Source of the DNA: Deltaproteobacteria bacterium
GTDB lineage: Bacteria > Desulfobacterota > Desulfobacteria > Desulfobacterales > JAHEIW01
Assembly: GCA_024639185.1 (NCBI GenBank)
Contig: JAHEIW010000003.1
Span: 9,081 to 73,080, forward strand
DNA length: 64,000 nucleotides
Reading direction: 5' to 3'
The translations under genes and the position numbers were made by a program. Shown in pieces: positions 35,031-47,212 of the stretch (positions are counted from its first letter, which is position 1; each line of letters begins with the position of its first letter). The notes under the pieces are model-generated. The model worked only from the letters and a program-made list of their open reading frames with translations. It searched no databases and had not been told where the DNA came from.

Positions 35031-35213
35031 AACCGACAATCCGCAAAAAAAAGCTAAAGTTCAGCGTATTTTTGCAGATAATAATATCGGGGAGGTTGTG
35101 ATTTTTCCGGTATTGTCCTGCAAGCCGCAAAATTCAAATTGCCCCATAACAGCGCAGCGTTCAGCGTGCGGATAATCGATCCGCTAATGATTGCCAAGCC
35201 TTGGGGGGCTTTG

Positions 35214-35579
35214 ATGTGTAAGAATCTTATCCGTTCCGTGTCAACAGTGCTCATCGTCACCTTCGCCTGTTTGATCGTCGGCTGTAATTCGATTCCTGTG
35301 CCGGAAGAAAAAAAACCCTACATCGGAACCTGGGAGGGCGTCGGCTTTCACCTGACCATAACTGACAACGGCGGCGTTGATTACAGGCGGGTAAAGGGGA
35401 AACGTTCAACAAAAATCTCCGGCCCTTTGAAAAACTTCAAGGGAGATGATTTTATCGTCGGTGTGTTATTTTTCACAACCACATTTGAGGTGCATCAGCC
35501 GCCCTACCTGGATGGCGGCGACTGGTACATGGTCATCGACGGTGTTGAATTGAAAAAAGTCGCCGGACCCCTAACCTGA
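35214..35579 (+). CDS. small lipoprotein, unknown function
   Basis: 121 residues from the ATG at 35214 behind GGGGGG; the longer upstream frame lacks a signal and is rejected. The leader ends FACLIVGCNSIPVPE with a good lipobox (IVGC). The mature part is a small beta-rich domain (YIGTWEGVGFHLTITDNGGVDYRR, WYMVIDGVELKKVAG), reminiscent of lipocalin-like or DUF-type binding folds. It is followed after 28 bases by another lipoprotein gene; the two are probably cotranscribed. Confidence 0.75.
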   Translation: MCKNLIRSVSTVLIVTFACLIVGCNSIPVPEEKKPYIGTWEGVGFHLTITDNGGVDYRRVKGKRSTKISGPLKNFKGDDFIVGVLFFTTTFEVHQPPYLDGGDWYMVIDGVELKKVAGPLT

Positions 35580-35607
35580 CCGTTTCAATTCACAGAGGAG
35601 TTAAAAC

Positions 35608-36072
35608 ATGCGGTTGATAAGGGTGGGACTTGTGGTTCTCCTGGGATTTTTACTGATTTCATGTGTCACGGCATCCGAGCCACGATTCAACAGTTTGCGG
35701 GCCGCAGATCAGCAAAAAATCCAGCAGCAATTAGAAAACAACTGGTCTGAATACATCATTTACTATATTCCGCAGCATGCCGTTTTATTCGACCCCAAAG
35801 ATGACAGCAACACCTTGAAGGTCAGCGGTCGCTGGACAAGGGTGGGCGATCAAAAGACCTGGATAGAAATTTTGCGGCAAAACACCCAGAGCACGGACAG
35901 CTTTTTCAGTGTCTGGATGGGTTCAAGATCCGGATTTCTTGAAATTATCGGACCCGATGAACAGCTCTTTGGCTATCTGGTCCATGAAAAAATGGATCTG
36001 GTGGCGTTTAAAATCATCGACCGCAATACGATGCAAATCTTTTACTCACCGCAGAGAATCGAAGGACCTTAA
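35608..36072 (+). CDS. small lipoprotein, unknown function
   Basis: 154 residues behind AGAGGAG. Lipobox LISC at the end of a clear signal (VGLVVLLGFLLISC). The mature part, VSGRWTRVGDQKTWIEILRQN and MQIFYSPQRIEGP, is beta-rich with no family I recognise. It pairs with the preceding lipoprotein (35214-35579) and is convergent with the aminotransferase gene. Confidence 0.75.
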   Translation: MRLIRVGLVVLLGFLLISCVTASEPRFNSLRAADQQKIQQQLENNWSEYIIYYIPQHAVLFDPKDDSNTLKVSGRWTRVGDQKTWIEILRQNTQSTDSFFSVWMGSRSGFLEIIGPDEQLFGYLVHEKMDLVAFKIIDRNTMQIFYSPQRIEGP

Positions 36073-36095
36073 TATTTTGTGTATTGGATGAGCTC

Positions 36096-37310
36096 CTATT
36101 TTAACCTCTTTTTAATCAGCTTGCCTAGTTCGGCCACAGCCGCGGCAATCACCGTTTCACCGGACTGAGAATAGGACAGTCGAAAGGTGTGGGCTCCGCT
36201 GCCGTCTATGAAAAAGGGTTCACCGGCTACAAAGGCAACGTTATGCTCAATGGCTTCGGCCAGAAGGTTTGCGGCATCAATTGTTTGGGGCAGTTGAATA
36301 AATATAAAAAACCCGCCGTCCGGTTGATTCCATTGAACCTGTTCGGGAAAATGGGCCGCCAATTGCACGAGCATAAAATCCCGTTTACGCTTATAGTGTT
36401 GATTGTTCAGCTGAACGCGCTTTGCCCACTGCCCGCTACGGATAAATTCCAATAAAATATACTGGGCCAGACTGTTGGTGGCAACATCAATAAACTGTTT
36501 GGCCACCACCATTTTTCGAATCATTTCAGGAGGACCGATGGTCCAGGCCACGCGCAGGCCCGGAGCAAATGTTTTGGACATCGAGCGCATATGCACAACC
36601 CGACCATGAGCATCCAGAGAAATAACCGGTGGAAGATGGTCACCCTCAAATCGTAAATCTCCATATGGATCATCTTCAAAAATGACCAGATCATAGTGCT
36701 CCGCCAGCTCGACAAGATGTTGGCGCCGCTCAAGTGATAATGTGGTTCCCGTCGGGTTTTGAAAGTTGGGTATGACATATACGCCCTTGACCTGCTGACC
36801 ATTTTTCTTTAACCGCTGCAACTGATCTTCAAGTTGCCGGGTATTCAGCCCGTTATCATCAACGGCCACTCCCTGGAGTTGGCCACAGGCGGCCATAACG
36901 GCGCCGGTTCCCCCAAAGTAGGTCGGCAGGCCCACAAAAACGACGTCATCAGGGTTGATAAGTACCCGGCAAGCCAGATCCATACCCTGGGCCGAACCGG
37001 CCGTAATGACAATATGATCCAGATCGCAGGCGATGCCATAGCGATCTGCGGCCAGATGGGCAAGTTCCTGCCGCAATTCGGTCACCCCCTCGGTTGCGCC
37101 GTATTGCAAGGCTTTGCCGGCTTTATTTTTGAGCAACTTGTTGGTAATGCGAATGATTTCTTGACCTGGAAAAACAGCCGGGTCCGGCCAACCACCGGCC
37201 AAAGATTTCATACCCGGTAAATCAACCAGTTTGTTAATTTCACGAATGGCCGATGGCACCGCACAGCAGGCACTTTTAGAGTACAAATGTTGCAGGTTTG
37301 ACGTTGACAT
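36096..37310 (-). CDS. PLP-dependent aminotransferase (class I/II, 2-aminoadipate transaminase-like)
   Basis: 404 residues from the ATG at 37310 behind GAGGTTC. Fold type I aminotransferase: substrate region MKSLAGGWPDPAVFPGQEI, YGATEGVTELRQELA, NPTGTTLSLERRQHLVELA and the PLP lysine in RSMSKTFAPGLRVAW. These match the LysN/ARO8/PatA-like group acting on aromatic, branched or aminoadipate substrates. It has no N-terminal GntR domain, so it is an enzyme. It lies 19 bases after the thymidylate synthase-like gene on the same strand. The true substrate cannot be told from sequence. Confidence 0.9.
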   Translation of the reverse strand: MSTSNLQHLYSKSACCAVPSAIREINKLVDLPGMKSLAGGWPDPAVFPGQEIIRITNKLLKNKAGKALQYGATEGVTELRQELAHLAADRYGIACDLDHIVITAGSAQGMDLACRVLINPDDVVFVGLPTYFGGTGAVMAACGQLQGVAVDDNGLNTRQLEDQLQRLKKNGQQVKGVYVIPNFQNPTGTTLSLERRQHLVELAEHYDLVIFEDDPYGDLRFEGDHLPPVISLDAHGRVVHMRSMSKTFAPGLRVAWTIGPPEMIRKMVVAKQFIDVATNSLAQYILLEFIRSGQWAKRVQLNNQHYKRKRDFMLVQLAAHFPEQVQWNQPDGGFFIFIQLPQTIDAANLLAEAIEHNVAFVAGEPFFIDGSGAHTFRLSYSQSGETVIAAAVAELGKLIKKRLK

Positions 37311-37329
37311 AATGAACCTCGATGCGGGA

Positions 37330-38121
37330 TTAGGTTCTTAAACAGCGCAGATTCGCCAGATCTTCTGCATAACCGTAAAGGTGTAATCCTTTACTTTCGA
37401 CTACCATCTGGCCGTCCTCAACACCAATTTCGGCTGCCATGTACTCTTTGAGGTTTTGAATGGCAGCCAGGTTGGCGGGAAAGCCGTTCCATAAATCCCA
37501 GGAACGAAAATAAACAAAAAAGTTTAAGCCGTTATTCTGAATTCGGGTATCAATCGATCGCAGGCAAGGGGGATCCAGTAAGGTTAGATCCGAAGGGTGG
37601 GCAATTTGAAGGACCAGTTGATTATTGCGCTCGCCAAACTTGCGATAGGTATCAATCACCCATTCGATCTGGTTCAAATACAACTGGCCGTCTTCTTCAA
37701 AAACAATCTTTCCGTCAACTTCGCGTTTATCGATGATTTTACTATTGGATGTATGCCACCAGTGGAGTTTGTCGCCCGATAGCGGGACGCGCACCAGGCG
37801 CTCACCATAGGTGTAGGACTCGCCCGGTTCTTTGCGCGCCGACATAAGATACTCAATATAGGCCCGGTCATAACCGGGGCCACCGTAAATATAATCGTGC
37901 TCTACCGGATTGGGTATGCCGCAGGCTGGCGGAATATCCGGAATCAGGGGTTGGGTTCCGGGATGTTTGACATGACCCATGAAATAATCATATTCAAGGC
38001 GGGTTTGGCCTTCATATGAACCGCGATCGATGACAAAACGTTTGCCGTGATCCAAAATATCATGCACCGCCTGGAACCATAGATCCGGCAAGTCCCTGGC
38101 GTTTATATTGTGGATCTCCAT
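37330..38121 (-). CDS. thymidylate synthase homolog, archaeal ThyA-like
   Basis: 263 residues. The ATG at 38121 follows AGAAGGAAA; the frame extends to 38172 without a better site. The C-terminal half has the ThyA signatures in order: a catalytic Cys in LLDPPCLRSIDTRI, the dUMP-binding block YFRSWDLWNGFPANLAAIQNL (compare RSxDxxxGxPxN) and a HLYGY (HxY) element. The spacing resembles the short archaeal thymidylate synthases rather than E. coli ThyA. It could make dTMP or act as a dCMP/CMP hydroxymethylase-type relative; the residue deciding between uracil and cytosine is not clear by eye. Confidence 0.7.
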   Translation of the reverse strand: MEIHNINARDLPDLWFQAVHDILDHGKRFVIDRGSYEGQTRLEYDYFMGHVKHPGTQPLIPDIPPACGIPNPVEHDYIYGGPGYDRAYIEYLMSARKEPGESYTYGERLVRVPLSGDKLHWWHTSNSKIIDKREVDGKIVFEEDGQLYLNQIEWVIDTYRKFGERNNQLVLQIAHPSDLTLLDPPCLRSIDTRIQNNGLNFFVYFRSWDLWNGFPANLAAIQNLKEYMAAEIGVEDGQMVVESKGLHLYGYAEDLANLRCLRT

Positions 38122-38189
38122 GTTTTTCCTTCTACTGGCAATGTTATAATTTGCTACATTACCACCAATCAAATTGCCTTGGGGTTAGT

Positions 38190-38243
38190 TAACGGGTTCA
38201 AAGGTTCAGGGTACAGGGTTTAGGGTTTAGGGTTTAGGGTTTT
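38190..38243. repeat. GGGTTTA tandem repeat in phrase repeat
   Basis: GGGTTCAAAGGTTCAGGGTACA leads into GGGTTTA at 38216, 38223 and 38230 and GGGTTTT at 38237. The unit equals the plant telomere repeat but here is clearly part of an intergenic phrase repeat. Confidence 0.8.
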
Positions 38244-38323
38244 GCTATTAACACTGTGTACTCCATTGCCCAGCATATGGATTTTATAATCAGAAGTGCA
38301 GTTTAGATGATCACGATTATTTG

Positions 38324-38465
38324 AAATTATCTCAAAAATAGTAGATCACGTCCAAGGGCAAGGCGAAAACCGATTCAAAAGTGGAGTATACACGACAGTA
38401 TTCGAGCATTTTGAATCGGTTTTTAACACAGCCATTGGGCGTAAGATGCATTTTTGAGATAATTT
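38324..38465 (-). repeat. nested palindromic element, family A, copy 3 (3' of gyrB)
   Basis: The outer arms AAATTATCTCAAAAAT (38324-38339 and complement 38450-38465) are perfect and end exactly at the gyrB stop. Read in the gyrB direction: a helix CCAATGGC against GCCCTTGG, the conserved internal loop TGTGTT opposite CGCCTT, then an inner helix of about 15 bp (AAAACCGATTCAAAA against TTTTGAATCGGTTTT). The apex contains CTCGAATACTGTCGTGTATACTCC in part. Confidence 0.88.
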
Positions 38466-42034
<3,569 letters not shown>

Positions 42035-42332
42035 AATATATTCCTTATTATAACATATAATAAAATAATAATAGATATAGGATGTTTATAAGTTTAATAA
42101 CTTTTTAAGGTTTTAGATTAATTTATAAAAATTAAAAAAATAGTGATCACAATCCTATTAATTTAAACCCAATAAAGGGTTCGATATGATCATATATATA
42201 CGAATGTCGATAACTGTTCATTTATCAACCGTCTATTAACAGTTTATGATCAAAAACCTGTTAAAAAAAGCACAAAACAAATACGTTGAATATAAAGATT
42301 AAATTCGACTATTTATAAACATTATAGCTAAA
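42035..42332. other. candidate replication origin / dnaN promoter region
   Basis: A very AT-rich gap directly upstream of dnaN-gyrB. Three DnaA-box-like sites with two changes from TTATCCACA are visible: TTATAAACA on the minus strand at 42084-42092, TTATCAACC at 42222-42230 and TTATAAACA at 42313-42321. AACTGTT at 42212 and AACAGTT at 42238 form an inverted repeat around the middle box. A/T tracts could serve as an unwinding element. No dnaA is in the window, so origin function is a hypothesis. Confidence 0.45.
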
Positions 42333-42863
42333 CTAAGCCCGGGATTGACTCCACTTTTTAATCAAGGCGATATCGCGTTTTTGCCAGTTGTCCGATAGTC
42401 GGTATTTAATAAAGGTTTTATATAATTTTTCTATAAATTGCAAGATCTTATCGTAAAGAAAGATTTTTTCCAAAACAACGCCTTCCATATCTTCCGGGCC
42501 TTGCGGCGCTGCAATTATAGGTGTCTGTATACTGCTCAGATTGAGGCTTTCACCCTTTAATGTGAATTGCCATTTTTGATCGGCGGATCGGTAAACCAGG
42601 TTCAGTTCAGCCACCAGAGCGCCTTTCTGCAAGGCCAGCATGGCTTCTTCGAGACCGGCATTTTCACCCTTAATGGTAATCCGTTCAACGTCCTTTTTAT
42701 GTCGCTTTTCAAGCACAATTCGGTTGCCGATTTCCAGTGACGTTAAATCAGAATCAGCCTTTCTGAGAATAGTCGGATCCTGATCAATAGCGAACCACAG
42801 CCATGTTAAAAATTCTTCACCTAAAAATTTAAATCGGTTATATGCGACAGCAATATCCAACAT
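42333..42863 (-). CDS. RdgC C-terminal-half-like protein
   Basis: 176 residues. It contains FLGEEFLTWLWFAIDQDP near the start and IGNRIVLEKRHKKDVERITIKG, LQKGALVAELNLVYRS, an order that resembles the second half of RdgC proteins (EFLTWLW, then a Lys/Arg-rich strand and GK.V..L.L). It lies 11 bases after the gene for an RdgC N-terminal-like protein on the same strand. I infer that RdgC is encoded by two genes here. The protein has no signal peptide or membrane segment. Confidence 0.6.
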   Translation of the reverse strand: MLDIAVAYNRFKFLGEEFLTWLWFAIDQDPTILRKADSDLTSLEIGNRIVLEKRHKKDVERITIKGENAGLEEAMLALQKGALVAELNLVYRSADQKWQFTLKGESLNLSSIQTPIIAAPQGPEDMEGVVLEKIFLYDKILQFIEKLYKTFIKYRLSDNWQKRDIALIKKWSQSRA

Positions 42864-42874
42864 GTTTTTTTAAA

Positions 42875-43489
42875 TTATCCTGTAAATGGGGTCCGGGTGA
42901 GTTCAAGAAGGATATCTTTTTCCGTATCTTTTAGGTCAGCGGCATAGTGTGCCGCCGTGTAGGGAATCATGCGAATCAGCGTTAAATCAAATGATCGCAA
43001 AAAAAGCGTTTCCAATTCCTCATTGGCTGCCTTGAGATTGGAAAAAAACCACAATTGGGAATCCTCATAATTCCAGATAATATCAAATAAATTGGGCGTC
43101 GCCGGAACCGTTGCATACAGACGATCCATGACCTGGTCCCGAATGCGCTCTTTTTCGCTACGTGACAAATACGGTCGGCCACTTTCAGCCAGTCGCTTTT
43201 CTGATTCGATGACCACGTGTTTTTTTACCAATTTAACCGGCACGCTTTTACGGTCAATTCGTAATGAAAAAACCAGATAATTTCCATACACGAACGAGGA
43301 TCCGCCAAAATCCGGTTGATAGGGCTTTTCAAAGGATGTCCAGCCGACGGCTTTATCCAGAGTCGGATCATCTATTTCTGAAATGGCATTTTTTTTAAGC
43401 CCGGCCGCCAGTGTTTCCAGAATGGGATTTTTAAGTTTCCCCTGAATCTGGTAGCGCGTTATAGAAACCGAACTGGATAGTAAACTCAT
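42875..43489 (-). CDS. rdgC: RdgC-like recombination-associated protein, N-terminal part
   Basis: 204 residues from the ATG at 43489; the frame extends to 43537 through a GTG but the extra part looks non-coding. Features shared with RdgC are GWTSFEKP, YLVFSLRIDRKSVPVKLVKKHV, RPYLSRSEKERIRDQVMDRLYATVPATPNLFDIIWN and LWFFSNLKAANEELETLFLRSF. RdgC binds DNA as a ring and limits RecA activity at forks. The usual protein is about 300 residues, so this is short; the missing part seems to be the next gene. It lies in a DNA-maintenance cluster with dnaN and gyrB. Confidence 0.7.
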   Translation of the reverse strand: MSLLSSSVSITRYQIQGKLKNPILETLAAGLKKNAISEIDDPTLDKAVGWTSFEKPYQPDFGGSSFVYGNYLVFSLRIDRKSVPVKLVKKHVVIESEKRLAESGRPYLSRSEKERIRDQVMDRLYATVPATPNLFDIIWNYEDSQLWFFSNLKAANEELETLFLRSFDLTLIRMIPYTAAHYAADLKDTEKDILLELTRTPFTG

Positions 43490-43539
43490 ATAGTTACCAT
43501 TGCATCTGTTGATGGAAGGGTTTGCCGGAATTACCACGG

Positions 43540-43592
43540 GTTGTCAACCAGCACATACTGATAACGCTCTGAAGGAAAGCGGTAAAACACCA
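43540..43592. repeat. degenerate family B remnant
   Basis: GGTTGTCAACCAGCACATACTG is followed by AACGCTCTGAAGGAAAGCGG and TAAAACACC. Compare AACGCTATTATGGAAAGCGG and TAGAACAGCC in copy 2. This looks like a truncated third copy of family B. Confidence 0.4.
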
Positions 43593-43790
43593 TATATAGT
43601 ATACGCTGTATATTATTATGAATATATAACGTGTTTGCTAACAACTAACAAGTTAAATTTAGGGTTAAAAAAAGATCTCAAAAATGGTATAAAGATGAGG
43701 TTTGCCAGTTGGCCCGTGGGCCCGTTTATCATTTGTTCTCCTTGGCACCCTAAATAGCCTAAACGCCACTTGTGTTTTGAAGAAAATTCC

Positions 43791-46700
43791 ATGAAATTTA
43801 TTGCCGATTTACACGTTCATTCCAAATACTCCAGGGCGACTGCCAAGAACCTTGATCTGGAAAATTTATACATTGCCGCCCAGTTAAAAGGTGTTACGGT
43901 TGTGGGAACCGGTGATTTTACATACCCGGCCTGGTTTGAAGAAATTTCAGATAAATTGGTTGCCGCTGAAACCGGTTTATACAAACTAAAAGCTGAACAT
44001 GCGCGGCTTTGCGATCTACAGGTTCCGGAGGCCTGTCGCGGTCCGGTGCGTTTTATGCTGGTTACTGAAATCAGCAACATCTATAAGAAAACTGGTAAAA
44101 CGCGTAAAAATCACAATCTGATATTTGCCCCGGACGTGGATGTTGCCCGGCAGCTCAAAAACCGGCTGGATAAAATCGGCAACATTCGATCGGACGGCCG
44201 ACCGATCCTCGGGTTGGATGCCCGGGATTTACTTGAGATGGTGCTTGAAACCTCTGACGACGCATTTTTAATCCCGGCTCACATCTGGACCCCCTGGTTT
44301 TCGGTACTGGGATCAAAATCCGGTTTTGATTCCGTTGGCGATTGTTTTGAAGACTTAACCCCGCATATTTTTGCAGTTGAAACCGGGCTGTCTTCTGATC
44401 CGGCGATGAACTGGCGCGTGTCATCTTTGGATGAATTTACTTTGGTGTCCAACTCGGATGCGCATTCCCCGCTTAATTTGGGGCGCGAAGCCAATATGTT
44501 CAATACCGAGCTATCCTATGCGGCCATAAAAACAGCCCTTAAAACCGGTAATCCGGAAGAATTTCTCGGCACCCTGGAGTTTTACCCTGAAGAGGGCAAA
44601 TATCACATCGATGGTCATCGTGCCTGCAACGTTTCTTTCTGGCCTGCGGCGACGCTCAAACATAATGGCCTATGCCCGGTTTGCAGCAAACCCCTGACGT
44701 TGGGCGTCTTGCATCGTGTTGAAGAATTAGCCGATCATAATGAAGGCCGCAAAGCGCCCCGGCATGCGCCCTACCACAGCATTATTCAACTGCCGGACAT
44801 TCTGTCTGAGGTAATGCAGGTAGGTCCCAAATCCAAAAAAGTCACCCGGGCCTATCAAAGCGCTTTGGACAAACTGGGTTCGGAATTTAACATTTTACAC
44901 CATCTAACGACCGATGCGATTGAGCAGGCCGGCATACCGCTTCTATCTGAGGCAATCCGGCGCATGCGTGATCAGGAAATCAGCGCCATCCCCGGCTTTG
45001 ACGGGCAATATGGGCGGATTCAAATTTTCAAGGAGCAAGAACGAGCAGCGCTTCTGGGCCAGCAATCACTTTTTGCGCTCAGCGAGCCCCGGGCGACCGT
45101 TTCTGTTACCAACGATCCCCCGTATTCCCTCAAAGTGCCCCGTAAAGAGCCGGGTGATTCCCGTGAGGCTAAATTAAACCGTACGTCAGCGCACATCCAT
45201 ATTCACCAATTGAACGACGAGCAGCGTCGGGCGGTAGAGCATTCCGAGGGTCCCCTGCTGATTGTTGCCGGGCCCGGCACCGGTAAAACCCAGACCCTGA
45301 CAATGAGAATCGCACACTTTATAATGCATAAAGGTATTGCCCCCGAATACATACTGGCAGTAACCTTTACCCGCAAAGCGGCTGAGGAAATGCAGCAGCG
45401 CCTGCACACGGTTTTGGGCGACCGGCATCCATTGCCTCTGACGGCCACCTTTCATTCCCTGTGCTATAAAATATTAAGCGATCAAAATCCAAATAAGACT
45501 TTCGGTATTATCGATGAAGATGATCGTAAAAAATTAATCGATGAAGCGCTCAAAAGGGTCAGGGGTTTCGGGGTTGAGGTTTCCTTAAAACCGCGACAAT
45601 TACGCGACCAAATTGCGGCGGCCAAACAGCAAATACAGGGTCCGGAAGATATAGCTTCGGCGCAACACTTCAGCGTTGATGACCGCGCACTGGCCGAGGT
45701 GTATCACAGCTATCAAAACCTGTTATCCATTCAGGGGCTTTATGATTATGAAGATCTGATTTTTAACGTTGTCCGTCTGCTCGAGAGCGATCCACGGATT
45801 TGCAAAACATACCGGCGTCAATTTGAGCATATTTTTGTCGATGAATATCAGGACCTCAATCATGGACAGTATCGTATCATAAGGGCGCTGGCTCCCTCTG
45901 ATGCCGCCAGACAAAATTTATGCGTCATCGGCGATCCGGACCAATCTATTTACGGGTTCAGAGGATCAGACGTTCGGTATTTTACCCGTTTTATGGATGA
46001 TTACCCCCATGCAGCTGTTATTGAATTAACCCGAAATTATCGATCGACGGAAACCATTCTGGATGCATCCTATCAGATCATTCAGGATCATCGTTTGCAT
46101 ACCGGTGACACCCGGACCCACTCGATGATCGATGGTGTTGAAACCATCAGCATCCTCGAGCTGGCCAGCGCCAAAGCTGAAGCCTGGGCTATCGCTGGAA
46201 CCATCGGCCAGTTGGTGGGTGGTTCCGGTTTTCATTCCATCGACACCGGCCAGGTGGCGGATGCCAATCTCATTTCTGCCTGCAGTTATGCCGATTTTGC
46301 GGTTCTGGTTCGCACGCACCATCAACTGAATATTATTGCCGAGGTCTTTCTACAGGCGGGTGTGCCCTTTCAGGTTGCCAGCCGTAAAAATTGGTTTGAA
46401 CGCTGGGGCCTGGCCGAACTGATTTCACTATTAAGCATTGTGGCGGGATACGGTAGTGATCTGGATTTAGACAACTGCCTGTCGCTATATGGTGTCGGAC
46501 TGAATAAAAAGGCAACCGATCAGTTTAAATCCTGGTGTTATTCAAAAAAATTATCCCGGCATAACGGTTTGGACAATGCCAGACGTTTTCCGGTGCCGGG
46601 TTTAAACCGTGCTCAGCAGCAAAAGCTCATCGATTTTAGCGACACACTGGCCGGCATTAAAAATGAGACGAGCGGTATGAACATTGCCGAAAAATTACAG

Positions 46701-47210
46701 CATCTATCCCGGATCCCACAGCTGGCTGCCATTATGGGCACCCACCGGCAATCCCGGGAGATATTTGGCAACCTGCTAAGCCTGGCCGCAGATTATGATA
46801 AAGACCTGGCCGCCTTTTTAGCGACAGCAGCGCTGCACACAGACACCGATGTTTACCTGTCGCGCGCGGAAAAGGTTGCCGTGATGACGATGCATGCGGC
46901 CAAAGGCCTGGAATTTCCGGTGGTGTTTATCGCCGGGTGTGAAGACGATTTGATTCCCTTAAACCATCAGGGCAGCATACAGGCCGACCCGGCCGAAGAA
47001 CGCCGGCTGTTTTATGTGGCCATGACCCGGGCCATGCAGCAATTATACCTGACACGGGCTAAAAAACGCAGCCGATACGGAAAACTTTTGACCCGCCAAC
47101 CCTCTCCATTTCTGGCCGACATTGAAAGCCGTATCAAAAAAGAAGAATCTCCGCAGAAAAAATCCCCCGGGAAGAAAGTAAAGCAGCAGCGACAGCTCAA
47201 ACTCTTTTAG
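43791..47210 (+). CDS. endonuclease Q (PHP) fused to UvrD-type helicase
   Basis: 1139 residues from the ATG at 43791. The N-terminal PHP nuclease (about 1-410) has DLHVHSKYSRATAKN, GTGDFTYP, HIWTPWFSVLGSKSGF and NSDAHSPLNLGREA, plus a zinc site with CPVCSKPLTLGVLHRV near 294; this is EndoQ, which nicks 5' of deaminated bases. The superfamily 1 helicase (about 460-1125) has Walker A GPGTGKTQT near 491, DEYQDLNHGQ near 684, GDPDQSIYGFRGS, LTRNYRST, MTMHAAKGLEFPVVF and EERRLFYVAMTRA. The fusion suggests nicking followed by unwinding during repair of deaminated DNA. It neighbours rdgC and dnaN divergently. Confidence 0.92.
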   Translation: MKFIADLHVHSKYSRATAKNLDLENLYIAAQLKGVTVVGTGDFTYPAWFEEISDKLVAAETGLYKLKAEHARLCDLQVPEACRGPVRFMLVTEISNIYKKTGKTRKNHNLIFAPDVDVARQLKNRLDKIGNIRSDGRPILGLDARDLLEMVLETSDDAFLIPAHIWTPWFSVLGSKSGFDSVGDCFEDLTPHIFAVETGLSSDPAMNWRVSSLDEFTLVSNSDAHSPLNLGREANMFNTELSYAAIKTALKTGNPEEFLGTLEFYPEEGKYHIDGHRACNVSFWPAATLKHNGLCPVCSKPLTLGVLHRVEELADHNEGRKAPRHAPYHSIIQLPDILSEVMQVGPKSKKVTRAYQSALDKLGSEFNILHHLTTDAIEQAGIPLLSEAIRRMRDQEISAIPGFDGQYGRIQIFKEQERAALLGQQSLFALSEPRATVSVTNDPPYSLKVPRKEPGDSREAKLNRTSAHIHIHQLNDEQRRAVEHSEGPLLIVAGPGTGKTQTLTMRIAHFIMHKGIAPEYILAVTFTRKAAEEMQQRLHTVLGDRHPLPLTATFHSLCYKILSDQNPNKTFGIIDEDDRKKLIDEALKRVRGFGVEVSLKPRQLRDQIAAAKQQIQGPEDIASAQHFSVDDRALAEVYHSYQNLLSIQGLYDYEDLIFNVVRLLESDPRICKTYRRQFEHIFVDEYQDLNHGQYRIIRALAPSDAARQNLCVIGDPDQSIYGFRGSDVRYFTRFMDDYPHAAVIELTRNYRSTETILDASYQIIQDHRLHTGDTRTHSMIDGVETISILELASAKAEAWAIAGTIGQLVGGSGFHSIDTGQVADANLISACSYADFAVLVRTHHQLNIIAEVFLQAGVPFQVASRKNWFERWGLAELISLLSIVAGYGSDLDLDNCLSLYGVGLNKKATDQFKSWCYSKKLSRHNGLDNARRFPVPGLNRAQQQKLIDFSDTLAGIKNETSGMNIAEKLQHLSRIPQLAAIMGTHRQSREIFGNLLSLAADYDKDLAAFLATAALHTDTDVYLSRAEKVAVMTMHAAKGLEFPVVFIAGCEDDLIPLNHQGSIQADPAEERRLFYVAMTRAMQQLYLTRAKKRSRYGKLLTRQPSPFLADIESRIKKEESPQKKSPGKKVKQQRQLKLF

Positions 47211-47212
47211 CC

